Source of the DNA: Brachypterus glaber | Taxonomy: Eukaryota > Arthropoda > Insecta > Coleoptera > Kateretidae | Reading direction: 5' to 3' | Assembly (NCBI GenBank): GCA_958510825.1 | Contig: OY294046.1 | Coordinates: 806,001 to 870,000 of the forward strand | Length of the DNA: 64,000 nt | Shown: one piece after another, positions 41,563 through 54,390 of the stretch | How the letters are laid out: the number at the start of each line of letters is the position of its first letter | Position numbering within the stretch: the stretch's first letter is position 1 | The notes under the pieces: model-generated | The model's database searches: none | What the model was told of the DNA's origin: nothing | What the model saw: the letters and a program-made list of their open reading frames with translations, nothing else | Position numbers and translations under genes: made by a program

Positions 41563-42676
41563 ATAGTATAATCTATAACTAGTATGGAATAGACAATATT
41601 CCGCGTGAGCGGAAAGTCTGTTATACGAGCCGGTAGGCGAGTATGACGGTCCCGCGAGCGCGGAATGACTATTCCATACGTGTTGTAGACTATACTTTTT
41701 CTTTGACTGTATGGCGTTAAACTGCGGACAAGGTTAAAAACTCGACATTGTAAATGCAACAAAACACATATTTTTAAATAAAGCAATGGAGATTTCTCCC
41801 GTTAGATTAGACAGGGACAAAAGTTCTACCCAAAAAGGCTAGAAGACATACATACACTCCCACTTCCACCCAACCAAACAAATTCTGTATTTGTTCTTTG
41901 TTGAACAAATACAATATTTACTTGGCCGGGCGAAAAGTGTAACTGTATTATTCTTAAAAAAGAAGTTACTGGCGCCATCTAAATTTTAGTAGAAATATCT
42001 TATTCTACAGATTCACATTAGCTATGTTTGTTCGTGCCGCTCACTGCTACACTTTCCGGCCAACCAAATAAATACTGTATTTGTTGTATGAAAAACAAAT
42101 ACAGTATTTATTTGGTTGGCTGGAAAGTGTAGCACAAATGAGATAGAGATAGGGTAGACGTCTTTTGTTTCATAATTCTAGTTGTAAAGAGCTCCATTCA
42201 TGTTATTTAATAATTTTATCAAATCAGTACTTAAAAAATATTTTTTTTTAATTTTAGCACATATTTACAAATTATAATGAAAAAATTGAAGGTTATGTCA
42301 GATTGTTGTGACAGATATCAGGTATAAATATTTAACAATAGATGGAGCAGTTTTAATTTTTTTAATTTAATTGATAAATTAAATTAATTGATAAAAAAAT
42401 GGTCAAGTATTAAGAAAAACTAATAAACTTTATGTAATTTTAACGCAAAACTTTAAATTGCATTAAATTATTCAATGTTTCATAGTAAAATATATATATA
42501 TTTTTGCTAATTTTGCTCCAGTTTTCTTTACTTTTATAAACAAGAGATGGCACTACATGTGCTCATTCTAACACTTGATACGGAATATTCATACCGTATC
42601 TAGAGCTAGAATGGATTCATTCTGTGTTTGAAAACTGTGTGTATTTGCTTACATTCTAAAGCAGTCGTAGAAAAAG
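41563..42676 (+). mobile_element. Family F element, copy F3, split by G3
   Basis: It has both F ends and the GC-rich hairpin block (about 41590-41690). It is interrupted after AAAGCA at 41784 by G3 and resumes with TCATGTTATTTAATAATTTT. An additional small duplication (AATTAAATTGATAAATTAAAT-like, about 42361-42390) is present near 42370. Confidence 0.8.
41787..42195 (-). mobile_element. Family G element, copy G3, nested in F3
   Basis: Comparison with the unbroken F copies (AAAGCAATTAATGTTATT) shows GGAG...CTCC inserted at AT, with AT on both sides, so a 2-bp duplication is likely. This places G activity after F. Confidence 0.85.
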
Positions 42677-42929
42677 TATTATTCTAATTTATATCAATTA
42701 TTATTCACCGTAAGTATTACTAATGCATATTCTATTCAAAAATCAATGTACACATAAACAAATAAAACTTATCGGCAAGAAACCGTTACTTTCGGCGTTG
42801 CCTTTGTAATATTATTTTTTCCAATAAATTGAATATTAATAATTATAATTACCAGGACAATCTAGATATTTTTTACCGTTGTCATGTTGGTATTATTATA
42901 CTTTCCGCAGCCTTCAACAGAAGAGTGTA

Positions 42930-43200
42930 TTGTGTCCACTTCGGGACGTCCAAAATTTCAATTTTTTTTTTCAAAAAATACAAAATTTATAACCAAAATC
43001 CAAAATGCATTAAATTAAATTCTATTTTTTTTTTAAATTCGTCTGTCCGATCGATTTGAAACTTGCATAAAAAAAACAAGTTTAATGCGGGGACGCACCT
43101 TATTTTTTTTGAAAAAAATGCCCCAAAAAACAAAAACGTTAGGGTGCTAAACTTTTAAAGTAATTAAAAATAATGGCAGAAAAATCTAATTAAGTTAAAA
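42930..43200. repeat. Diverged Helentron-like fragment
   Basis: A short GTCTGTCC tract at 43041 is followed by GATCGATTTGAAACTTGC and GTTAGGGTGCTAAAC, the kind of text that follows the tract in the 14.9-kb copy. It is highly diverged and has no defined ends. Confidence 0.35.
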
Positions 43201-43499
43201 CTACACCGACCAACATAAAAAATTAAGTTCAGTTACTATTAACCATACTATATTTTTCTTGTGTATTTTTGGCGCTGAAAATGACATTTAGCACACTTTT
43301 TTGTTCTTTAGAAAATGCCTTATATCACACTAGTTTGATATTTTATATCACCCTAGTTTGATATTTATGTATGGAGGGTTGCCCAATTTTATTTAGATAT
43401 TTACCTAGTAGATTCTACAAATTTTATTCACCTTGTTTTAAGCCATTTTCCACCTTTCGCCACAGCCTTTTTTGATAATTTTATGTTTTTTAATCCAAA

Positions 43500-43870
43500 T
43501 GGTTTGTACTTTTTAATAATTATACATTATTCACAGTAAATGGTATATTGCATTTTCCCATATACTTAAAAAAAATAATTAAAAAAAAAAAAAAAATAAA
43601 AAAATTACATTTTTTTTTGAGAAAAACGAAAAAATTTTGAAAAAAAAAGTTGATCGGATTATTCGTTCTTAAGTTATTGTGTCTACAAAAAACGTGACAT
43701 CAGTCAGACGGATAGTCGGACTTTTTCAAAGTTGCTTTTTTTTTTCATGAAACACATTTGTATCTAAGAATTTTTTGTTTAGGACGTTTTTAGGCGATTT
43801 TGGGAAATTTGAAACTACCGTATAATATTATTCTAGCGCAGGCGCAGTGAATAATATAATAACGCCAATT
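43500..43870 (-). mobile_element. Family X Helentron-like relative, second copy
   Basis: It matches 14763-15000 in reverse: TTCTAGCGCAGGCGCAGTGA at one side, AGGACGTTTTTAGGCGATTT, ATGAAACACATTTGTATC, and TTCGTTCTTAAGTTATTGTG. The GTCY tract has decayed to CAGTCAGACGGATAGTC. Confidence 0.6.
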
Positions 43871-44740
43871 TTTAAAATAATGATAGCCTCCCATGACCCT
43901 CATGCCTACTGTGAATCTTTAAAGAGTATATTTTAGAACGAGAAGCATTGTATATCTTCACGGCTTGTTTTGATAGAATTTCTCTCACATAACTTTTTTT
44001 TTGAAATTGAGATGCGCGTAAAACAGGTCAATTAGTTGTAGTTGAGACGGTTTTAAAATTAACATAAAATAAAACAATATTAATTGGACATAATTGTTTT
44101 TTTATAGCAGAATTTTGTTCACATTTTTGATCCAAAAAATGGATGTAGATATTACAAGGGCAAAAATTACAGAACAATCCGTAAACTATCCGGATGAAGA
44201 AAAACGAGCGAAACATGGCAAATTATGACTGATCAACGTTGAAAATAAACACAGAAACATAGGCTTACGGAATAATTTTGCCGAATTATGAGGGAATTTT
44301 TTTAAGGGTCACTAAATCGAAACATTTGACGACTAATTTGTTACACACGACAATATTGAATATACATATTAACTATACATATGTATTTATATGGGTGTTT
44401 TTCAAAGAAAAAGCCGAAATTCGATTTTTATCTTTTAAGAATACGAGAGTTTTTAATTTTTATTTATCGATAACTTTTTTCCCACCTTACTCGTTTAAAT
44501 GGAATCGTTAAAAAAATCAAGATAAAAAGAAATAAAAATGTAAATATTCAAAACTTCGCGTCAACGCTAGAGTCGACGCGGCGCCTATGCGAGTACTGGA
44601 AATTCGCCGAGTTCTGATGATCATGATCATGAATCATCATGAACATTATCAAATTTGTGAGTAGTATTCTGTTCTAAGCATACCTACATTTGGTCAAATT
44701 TAGAACTTCTAAATTACATCAGCTCTGCTAAATATCTTTA
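43871..44740. other. Unassigned stretch
   Basis: No supported gene. Near 43953 CTTCACGGCTTGTTT matches an element end at 17350. A somewhat GC-richer patch at 44560-44620 (GTCGACGCGGCGCC, then GATCATGATCATGAATCATC) is single-copy here. Confidence 0.4.
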
Positions 44741-44891
44741 GGGAGCGTTCAAGTATTACGTAACGCAAATTTTGATCATTTTGGACCCCCACCCCCCTGT
44801 AACGCTATTTTCCTATACCATTAACATGGGCGTAACACTCCAAAATGACCCCCACCCCCCCAGGAGCGTTACGTAATACTTGAACGTTCCC
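44741..44891. mobile_element. Family J Harbinger-like MITE, copy J1
   Basis: 151 bp, palindromic, GGGAGCGTTCAAGTATTACG to its inverse ending GAACGTTCCC. It is flanked by TTA on both sides, the 3-bp TWA duplication of PIF/Harbinger. The centre has CCCCACCCCCC tracts and ACATGGGCGTAACAC. Confidence 0.9.
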
Positions 44892-45144
44892 TTAGGTTTG
44901 CACTCGTATCTTAATATGTTTGTGACCCACCTGTGACCTGAACCACTCATTTCTAAGTAATTAAAAAATAAAATAAAAAAATAAACAATAAAACAAACAC
45001 TAGTACTTCCCCATAGTGGACTAGCGGAGTCTTTTAAATATCATTCAATATATCAACAAATATCTCGAAAAATTCGGTCATTTTTAAAAAGATGTCGACA
45101 ATATTTTTCGGAAATCTTGGAAGCCATACTTAAAATATTGTTTT

Positions 45145-45668
45145 TCTTCAAGCGTACTAAAATGTTCATATTTTATAACTGAACACACTAGTTAGAAGTG
45201 TTTTTTTTTTACAGTAAAAAAATGAGTTCATTGTTGTACGCCGTAAAAAAAAGTTAGTAAGCAAAACCACCACTGGCGGCAGCACTCTTTGACTTTGATG
45301 ACAGACATACTTCAAACTTGTTTTTTTATTATGTAAACAGGTGGTTGACTCGAGATTCTGTGCAAAAACCTTGTCTAGACAAGTTACCATCGAAATTGCG
45401 AAAAGTGTACGATTAAACCTACGAAAAAAATTAAAATGAGCTAAGGAAATAAAAAAAACATACTTTATTAATGAATAAATTAAATTCAAAAAATAATATT
45501 TAAAAAATATATATACAGGATGCTTGAAGAAAAAATAGTATGTTTCACTCAGAGGAAAAGTGTTTTTTTTACTCGTCTGTAGTTTCTGGACTCCGCTTCG
45601 CGTCGTCCGTAAATTCTACAGACTAGTAAAAAAAAAGCTTCACTTTTTCTCTTAGTAAAACAATAAAC
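45145..45668 (-). mobile_element. Family Q repeat, copy Q2
   Basis: Inverted relative to Q1 with the same landmarks, shorter by about 110 bp because an internal block (around Q1 29790-29870) is missing. Confidence 0.7.
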
Positions 45669-46217
45669 TATTATTGGTAGCGGTATTTTTCATTTGCAAA
45701 AAGTCCCAAATATTTGGCGCAAAATTTTCATTGAAACAGGTACTTGTACCATCAAATTCCTCGGTGTTCCTAATATACCAATGGTATAATAGCATCTACT
45801 TCTCACCTGGTCAATACACACAAATTATGACACAATGGGCCCCATCTTCCAGACGTACGTGATTTCTGCACGATGTGTCGTATTAGCTCCGTCAATGGCG
45901 CAGTCGGCATTGGAACAATAACGCTGGGATGATAAATAGCCAAGTTTTTACTATTTCTGGCTATTTATCCTCGCTTATAACGTTAAGAACCACTAAGACA
46001 GTATTTCTTTTGTGCGAAGTGCATTTTTTCCTAGTCGGAAATAACATAAATTTAGATTTTTCCCAGGGTTGATAATAGGTACGAGGGGTGGTCCAGAAGT
46101 TATACTACCTGGGTGCGATAACAAAAAATCTGACAACCTGCTGATGAAAAGATTACTATGAAAATTGGTAATATTTGATGTAAGAACATCATTTTTTACT
46201 GTTTTTCCGAAAATAAG
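45669..46217. other. Low-copy stretch with a mariner-like end
   Basis: No supported gene. TACGAGGGGTGGTCCAGAAG at 46079 resembles the GAGGGGTGGTCC-type termini of mariner elements, but no partner end was found before the SINE fragment. A small inverted pair, TAAATAGCCA and TGGCTATTTA, lies near 45933-45966. Confidence 0.35.
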
Positions 46218-46382
46218 GTTTGTTTTGTTTGTTTGTTAAACCTTTCGAACCAGTTTTTAGGGGGGTGTCTCTGTTTCACCTGCCGCCTTCGCCAAATTTC
46301 AATTATCATTAACTAAAAAAGGCAATCGGCGCGGGTTAGAATCGAACTCACGCGAGCCGACGTGTAACGTAAATGAATTAGA
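46218..46382 (-). mobile_element. tRNA-derived SINE fragment, copy S3
   Basis: Same family as S1/S2: tail GTTTGTTTGTTAAACC, the CAGTTTTTAG...CTCTGTTTCACC block, and a head with GAATCGAACTCACG (box B inverse). The tRNA head is diverged and a block next to the tail is deleted. Confidence 0.7.
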
Positions 46383-46390
46383 CGCCTTAA

Positions 46391-46490
46391 GGGAACGTTC
46401 AAGTATTACGTAACGCTAACCCCCCCCTGTAACGCTATTTTCCTATACCAATAACATGGGCGTAACACTCCAAAATGACCCCCTCCCCCG
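46391..46490 (+). mobile_element. Family J Harbinger-like MITE, truncated copy J2
   Basis: After TAA it starts GGGAACGTTCAAGTATTACG and follows J1 until ACCCCCTCCCCC, where the right arm is lost. Confidence 0.78.
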
Positions 46491-47043
46491 ATAATAAATT
46501 AGTGTCAGTGTCGCACTATGCAATGAACCTAAGATAATTTGAACTTTTTGTTTACCCTCGTAAAATTACTCGAAGTACCTCTACAGTCTGACAAGTACTA
46601 CGCTTTTATGATATCGAGAGTGTAGGAATGTCGAAATCCTTAATGACATTGTGTACTTTTCTTTACCTGTACAAACTCCAAAGTGTACCATTGACAAAAA
46701 AATATAACCAAATTAAAATACTATTTTACTATTCTGTACTAGACGAACAAATATAATAAATTTAAAATTATTATGAAAGTTTTACGCTTTTATAATGTCT
46801 CCATTCATATTTATACTTTTTTTCTTTAAGTGTCCTTTTTTAATGTCTACAGTTAAACTATTTTGATTTTTTTGTAGTTGCCTGGAAAACTGAACCATTT
46901 GTAAAAAAATCATGAATGATCGGCTAAAAATATCAATGTTACTGTATTTCGTTTCGATCTCGAGAAAAAAAAATCAAAAATCTAAACGTTCTACTAGTAA
47001 ATAGAACCTTTAGATTTGATTTTTTTCAGTATACTCTACAAGT
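46491..47043. other. Unassigned stretch
   Basis: No gene or repeat copy recognised. Confidence 0.5.
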
Positions 47044-47759
47044 ATAGTATATTCTATAACTAGTATGGAATAGACAATATTCCGTGCGAGCGGAAAGTTT
47101 GTCATACGAGCCGACAGGCGAGTATGACCGTCCCGCGAGCGCGGAATTACTATTCCATACGTGTTGTAAACTATACTTTTTCTTCGACTGCATATATTTA
47201 ACACTGTATGGCTTTAAACTGCGAACAAGGTTAAAAACAATGTTTTTTGTGATTCGACATTGCAAATGCTACAAAACACATATTTTTAAATAAAGAAATT
47301 AATGTTATTTAATAATTTTATCAAATCAGTACTTAAAAAAGATTTTTATTTAATTTTAGCACATATTTACAAACTATAATGCAAAAATTGAAGGTTATGT
47401 CAGATTGTTGTGACAGATATCAGGTTTAAATATTTAACAATAGATGGAGCAGTTTTAATTTTTTGAACTAATTTGATAAAAAACTGGTTAAATATTAAGA
47501 AAAACTAATAAAATTTATATAATTTTAACGCAAAACTTTGAATTGGATTAAATTATTCAATATTTCACGGTAAAATATATATATTTTTGCTAATTTTGCT
47601 ACAGTTTTCTTTACTTTTATAAACAAGAGATGGCACTACATGTGCTCATTGTAACACTTGATACGGAATATTCATACCGTATCTAGAGCTAGAATGGATT
47701 AATTCTGTGTTTGAAAAGTGTGTGTATTTGCTTACATTCTAAAGCAGTCGTAGAAAAAA
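47044..47759 (+). mobile_element. Family F element, copy F4
   Basis: Full length with the GC-rich hairpin block (about 47070-47150). The hairpin reads CAATATTCCG...CGGAATTACT with CATACGAG and CGAGTATG facing inside it. Confidence 0.85.
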
Positions 47760-47882
47760 GTCCAAACCGTAATAACATTAATATGTTTTAAGCCTCCAGT
47801 TACGAGACACGGTTTTCTTTACTTGCACATTTCTTAATATCGTAAGCGTCACATAAGTTTAAAGTTCTCGGCTGGGATCGTC

Positions 47883-47942
47883 ACATAATTTTGGGACACT
47901 TTTGCGTCACATAATTTTGGGACACTTTTGCGTCACATAAGG
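47883..47942 (+). repeat. Short tandem duplication, CGTCACATAATTTTGGGACA
   Basis: A unit of about 27 bp beginning CGTCACATAATTTTGGG occurs twice, and CGTCACATAA a third time, immediately before GGGATC. Confidence 0.8.
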
Positions 47943-48336
47943 GATCTCCATGGGACGTCCATAGAGAAAAAATGGGCAGCCTATGGACATACATCCGTCC
48001 ATGAACATACGTCCATTGGGCGTCCATACTATCACTTTGTGCTATCTAGGATCTATATCTATATTAGATCTCCATCGACAATAAATTCCCAGCTATGCCA
48101 CCCTGAATGGGACAACATTTTCGTAGTAAACTGGCCTACTTAATTGTAGGTAAACTTCCAGGAATGGTACCGAGAAGGTACCTACTGCAGTGCATTGGAA
48201 CCTGTTCGTTTCGATATTTACCGCTAAACGTGCAAACAACAATGCAAATGTTTAATGCTCACAAACGCGTAAATAATGCAGCAGAACAAGTCGCTGGAAA
48301 ACTGGATGATTAATTGCAAGAGTGCATCTTAAGGGC
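47943..48336. other. Low-copy stretch with unrecognised open frames
   Basis: Two overlapping plus-strand frames (47928-48143 and 48107-48313) lie in less AT-rich DNA. The second would encode a 68-residue product ending in a QVAGKLDD tail. The first is partly built from four CGTCCAT words. No family is recognised, and splice context is unclear. Confidence 0.25.
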
Positions 48337-48420
48337 CATACTTAAAATACGGAACGGAATTAGGAGGGTAGCGTTACGATGCGTTAAAAGGGGGGGGGGG
48401 GGGGGTGATGTAGCGTTACG
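48337..48420. mobile_element. Family J-like fragment with G16 run
   Basis: GTAGCGTTACG words on either side of a run of about 16-17 G (48389-48405), with GTAGCGTTACGTAACAC at the right. It resembles the GC-tract centre and arm of family J. Confidence 0.45.
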
Positions 48421-48584
48421 TAACACTATTTATTTTTTTTTTAAGAAATAAAAACGGTTTTTTTTTACCCAAAAACATTTTTAGGGGGAGGAGTCATAAA
48501 TGATTAAACCCATTAATGACTACAATTTTTTTGATAATCCGCATCCAGCTTTTTTTTCAGATTAAAGAAATAAAAAAATATATA

Positions 48585-49712
48585 CAGGGTGTATTTGAAA
48601 TAGCGTAGGAAATTTTAACAGGTGATTCTACATGATAAAATATGACATATGTCTAAAAATGCGTCATAAGGGAGCTACGTCCCTTTGAAAGTGGCTAAAA
48701 AAAACGGTTTTTATTTAATAACTCAGGAACCCTTTGAGATATATTAACGTGGTTTTGCACGTGAATTAATCCTAATAAGGCCCATCTTTGTATGTCATTT
48801 TCACGTACTTATTTAAACCAGGGGTGTGCGAAACGGGGGGGGCTTATCAGTTTTTGTCCTAAACTTTTTTCTGTGTAACTTTTTTGCAATTTTATTTTTG
48901 AAATATGATTCCTTAGGTCAAAATACATAAAAAAAGGTACTCTTGTTGTAATACTGTAGGATTAACCGTTTTCGAGAAAAATTCATTTAAAGGTGAAATT
49001 CCACGGTTCGAGGACGAAAAATTAAATACTAAAATGTTGAAAACCAAAATTTTAATGATGCAGGGCGAATGTAAATTAAAAACTAAGAAAAAAACCTCAT
49101 ATACAGGTACTTCCAAAAATCAATCCTAATGGAGCTATGGTCTCCTAAATATGCACCATTTTTAAAGGGCTATGGTAGCTTTAAAAGCGTTTTTTCGACC
49201 TACATGTATGAAAACTTTTTTTCTTAGTTTTTATGTAGAATAACATTTTAGTATTTAATTTTTCGTCCTCGAACCGTGAAATTTCACCTTCAAATGAACT
49301 TTTCTCGAAAACGGTTAATCCTACAGTATTACAACAAGAGTACCTTTTTTATGTATTTTGACCTGAGGAATCATATTTCAAAAATAAAATTGCAAAAAAG
49401 TTACACAGAAAAAAGTTTGGGACAAAAAACTGATAAGGCCCCCCCGTTTCGCCCACCCCTGGTTTAAATAAGTACGTGAAAATTAAATAAAAAGACGGGC
49501 CTTATTAGGATTAATTCACGTGCAAAACCTCGTTAATATATCTCAAAGGGTTCCTGAGTTATTAAATAAAAACCGATTTTTTTAGCCAATTTCAAAGGGG
49601 CGTAGCTCCCTTATGACGCATTTTTAGACATATGTTTATAGGAACTTTTTGTCATATTTTATCATGTAGAATCACCTGTTAAAATTTCCTACGCTATTTC
49701 AAATACACCCTG
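48585..49712. mobile_element. Family E giant foldback, copy E2
   Basis: TATA-flanked, ends CAGGGTGTATTTGAAATAG and its inverse. The arms match E1 and E3. The central part is longer (about 49076-49250) with AAAACCTCATATACAGG and GGAGCTATGGTCTCC, also found in E3. Confidence 0.88.
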
Positions 49713-49900
49713 TATATCAGACGCAAAATGCCGTAAATGAGTGCCGCATTTCGACCTTTTAAAAGAATCCAACATCCAAACCAAACATACCAGTAAACTA
49801 GTAAAATTCTTGCTAAATTTCTTGGCTTTTCCATGGATCCAAGAGGGTATTCCAAGATTTCTAGCCCGCTGCACATCCTGATGAATGCAATACATACTTC
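49694..49900 (-). CDS. Unrecognised open frame beside E2
   Basis: Two overlapping minus-strand frames start just outside the E2 end. One (to 49895) would encode a 68-residue basic product. The other (49694-49876) would encode a hydrophobic product with two possible membrane stretches. Both are truncated by the E2 terminus. Neither is recognised. A decayed exon cut by the insertion is possible, but chance is as likely. Confidence 0.15.
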   Translation of the reverse strand, partial: EVCIAFIRMCSGLEILEYPLGSMEKPRNLARILLVYWYVWFGCWILLKGRNAALIYGILRLIYRVYLK

Positions 49901-50309
49901 CGTACTTTTCGCACCGAAGTAATTATGCGCTGATATAAGCCAACTATAATAATTACAGATTGGCGAAATAAACCACCTAAGAAGTTAATGCCGTATTACC
50001 GATAACACATCCGCAATATTAACTTAAAATAAATGAAAAACAATTTAATATCGCTGATGTTTCCGTGTTTGGAACGTTTAAGAGGATTACAGCTCTAATC
50101 AAAGTGCTTTTCTAAATGAAAAAAAAAAAGAATTTGTAGAACTTTACTTTTTTAGCACTTGTTTTCTTACCTCCCCTTAAAGTAAGTCTAAAGAGACTAT
50201 TTTAGCAAAAACTAAAGGCAATCTATGACCTCTACTCTCAAGGGCGTATCCAGATTTTTTTTCGGGGGGCTTAACACATTTTTTCCCGAATCTAGAAAAG
50301 AATTAAAAT

Positions 50310-51660
50310 AGCGCCGCAGGCGAAAATTTTTGAATATATTTCTTTTTAACTTATTAAAATGGCAAATTAGGCGAAATTATACACAAATTTTCTTAAATTA
50401 GTAAAAACATAGAAAATCTTGCGCCGTAGAAGAAAAAATTATATATATTTTAAAACACACAGAATTTTATTTGGAATATTTCTTGACATTTTCCTGACTT
50501 TTTCCTGATTTTGAAAATTTTTCCCTTACAAATTTTCATAAAAGTTAACAAAAAGAATAAAACAAAAAAAAATAAAATTCCAGGTTTTTGAATAAAATTC
50601 CCTGATTTTCATTTTTTTCAATAACATTCCCTGACATTTCCCTGATATTTTCCATACACATTAAATTCCCTAATATTTCCCTGACTTCCCTGATTTCACT
50701 GACATTTTTCCACCCTGATAGAAAATAAACAGATATTATATTTATAATACAAACAATATAAAAAGCACGAAAGCGATGACTAAGAAAATTATCGTCAGCT
50801 TTTGAACTAAGTTAGCGCCGCAAGCGATATTTTTTATGAATTCCGTTAACTTCCGACGTTTTTTTTAAATCTAATGTTGTAAAACACATGTTTCAAAAAC
50901 ACAAATTTAACATAAAACTTAAAAAAGTCCAAACGAAAATTTTTGAATATATTTCTTTTTAACTTATTAAAATGGCAAATTAGGCGAAATTATACACAAA
51001 TTTTCTTAAATTAGTAAAAACATAGAAAATCTTGCGCCGTAGAAGAAAAAATTATATATATTTTAAAACACACAGAATTTTATTTGGAATATTTCTTGAC
51101 ATTTTCCTGACTTTTTCCTGATTTTGAAAATTTTTCCCTTACAAATTTTCATAAAAGTTAACAAAAAGAATAAAACAAAAAAAAATAAAATTCCAGGTTT
51201 TTGAATAAAATTCCCTGATTTTCATTTTTTTCAATAACATTCCCTGACATTTCTCTGATATTTCCCATACACATTAAATTCCCTAACATTTCCCTGACTT
51301 CCCTGATTTCACTGACATTTTTCCACCCTGATAGAAAATAAACAGATATTATATTTATAATACAAACAATATAAAAAGCACGAAAGCGATGACTAAGAAA
51401 ATTATCGTCAGCTTTTGAACTAAGTTAGCGCCGCAAGCGATATTTTTTACGAATTCCGTTAACTTCCGACGTTTTTTTAAATCTAATGTTGTAAAACACA
51501 TGTTTCAAAAACACAAATTTAACATAAAACTTAAAAAAGCCGTTGCGCCACAAGCAATTTTTTTTACAATTGAGATGGTCTAAAATTTTAAAACCGTGGT
51601 ACAGTTTTAAATTTCATACAAATGCAAGAAAGTTCCAGCGCCGCAGGCGAATTTTTTTTT
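50310..51660 (+). repeat. Interspersed GCGCCGCAGGCGA motif
   Basis: The motif GCGCCGCAGGCGA or close variants occurs at about 50311, 50431, 50814, 51044, 51428, 51545 and 51639. Each is followed by an A- or T-rich run, standing out from about 25 percent GC surroundings. Two of these are copies made by the 613-bp duplication; the others are independent. The function is unknown. Confidence 0.7.
50321..51546 (+). repeat. 613-bp tandem duplication
   Basis: 50321-50933 and 50934-51546 are near-identical. I count only about five differences, for example ATTTTCCATA versus ATTTCCCATA and a one-base change in a T run. Each unit carries TGCGCCGTAGAAG, the CCTGA-rich block (TTTCCTGACTTTTTCCTGA, TTCCCTGACTTCCCTGA), and AGCGCCGCAAGCGA. 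No coding frame. The few differences argue against a simple assembly duplicate and for a recent event. Confidence 0.88.
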
Positions 51661-51894
51661 TCAAATTTCATAGTATATTTTAATTTTAAATGTGTTACAA
51701 TTAAAAGTTTCACTTAAATGCTTGCAAGCCTAGCGCAGTACCGCGCTAGTCAGTACTGCAGTAAGTGACTAAACTATTGACAGAACTATAATTTGTAATT
51801 TAAAAATGGACAAAAAGGTTTTAGTTTAGCAGTTGAGAATTTAATTAAATTAACCAAATCAAAGAATATGCCCGTAAAAATATTAAGATAAGTA
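51547..51894. other. Unassigned stretch
   Basis: Apart from the two GCGCC motifs above I see no gene or repeat. A small inverted pair around GCGCAGTACCGCGCTAG lies near 51733. Confidence 0.45.
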
Positions 51895-52319
51895 CACGGA
51901 AAAAAAAAATTATAGCTAGGAGCGCTATAACACACATATCAAGCAAATTATAATCGCTTATTATATAAATACAAGGCTTTCTCTTACAATTATGGCAGTC
52001 AGTGTACAAATTTATATGAAATACTTTAATTGTTTAGTGAATAATAAAATATAACAAATAGTATGGCATTTATAGCTTAAATAGATTTAATTATTGTCCG
52101 TGCTAATAATTTTTATAATATAATAAAATTTCTGTAAATTTATAATAGTGCCTGTAATAAATATAATCGTGTCTGTAATATATATAATCGTTTCCAATTT
52201 ATTTTTAACATTATTAGTTATTGTGTCCCTTATAAACTATAGCTTAAATCACTATAATTTGCCACTGTTACCAAATATCTTATAATGTATAGCGCAGAGC
52301 CCACTAATTTCTTTCCGTG
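51895..52319 (+). mobile_element. Family C TA-flanked MITE, copy C4
   Basis: Full length, TA on both sides, same orientation as C1 and almost identical to it, which suggests recent activity. Confidence 0.88.
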
Positions 52320-53209
52320 TAATAAAACAATTTATATCAATTTGCGATGAGCAAAATTTAAAAGTTGGTTTGCCATATTACAAATCATTAAAAAATAATC
52401 TTCCGAATTACACATGATTCTTAGAACTATCGGGAAAGATTCACAGTTTTCATTCAAATTTGCTGTCAAAGGAAATAACTACTCCAGGGACGTCGCCCCT
52501 GGGCGAATTTTCATGAAAACAGCGAATTTTTCCCGCATAATTCTGCCTCTTCTGTAATTATATATGAGAATTATGTTTATGTGACGTCACGAAAAAGTTC
52601 TATTGTAAAACATCCACTCTGTAAGATATTCAAATTTTACCATAAACATCTTGTTCTGCATGCTTAAACACAATGAACGAGCATACACGTATAATCGCAG
52701 TAACACCAAGCTGCTTTGAACAAGTGCAGAAGAGTCGGCTGGTTAAGAAACTCGAAATTATATCATACCGCATTAATATTAATTAAATTGCATTTTAAAC
52801 GGTAAAATTATATATACTCTGCGCTGTCAGCTAGAAGAGTGGTTTTTGGTAAAAATATACAATTTATGAGTATTCTGGATTTTTGCGAGCGTGATATAGT
52901 TCTCCGCATGAAAGAAAGTCTCTGACGAAAGGGGGAGGAAGTATTCGCGCTCTCTTCTTTCCGTCAAGAGCGTTATAAGGCGAGCGTGTCTACAACGGGC
53001 CTCCCACTTGCACCCACATTCCAAACATATTTCCGTAGCCACATATCCGTGCGTCAAACTATACTACCATCAGATTTAAAAAAAACCTTCGGTATAAGTA
53101 TTTTAAAGAATAATAAGCAATCTGGTATAATATGTCATGGCACTTCAGCCTCGACTGCATATTAACATAACTCCACCCTGCCCCATGTTAGGAAAAAAAA
53201 ATATTACTG
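52320..53209. other. Low-copy stretch of about 890 bases
   Basis: No supported gene. A 76-codon minus-strand frame (52827-53057) in GC-richer DNA includes a Cys/His-containing run, but I cannot assign a family and its spacing does not fit a standard zinc finger. A TGACGTCA-like site (GTGACGTCACG) lies at 52581. Confidence 0.3.
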
Positions 53210-54196
<987 letters not shown>

Positions 54197-54288
54197 AATT
54201 TAGTACCATTAAGTTTTGACAAAAAAATATTTTTAAGATGAGGGTGGAGTTATGTTAATACGCAAACTAGGCCGAAGTGCTATACTGG

Positions 54289-54350
54289 CTGGCTAAGCTG
54301 AAAGGTCCTATCTACATAGGTTTAACATATACAGATAGAACCTTTCAGCT
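54289..54350. repeat. Short inverted repeat, AAGCTGAAAGGT arms
   Basis: AAGCTGAAAGGTCCTATCT near 54294 is matched by AGATAGAACCTTTCAGCTT near 54334, with ACATAGGTTTAACATATAC as loop. It forms a compact hairpin; no relatives in the window. Confidence 0.6.
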
Positions 54351-54390
54351 TAGGAAGGCAGTATAAGAGAGGAATTGTTCCAGCTCTATA

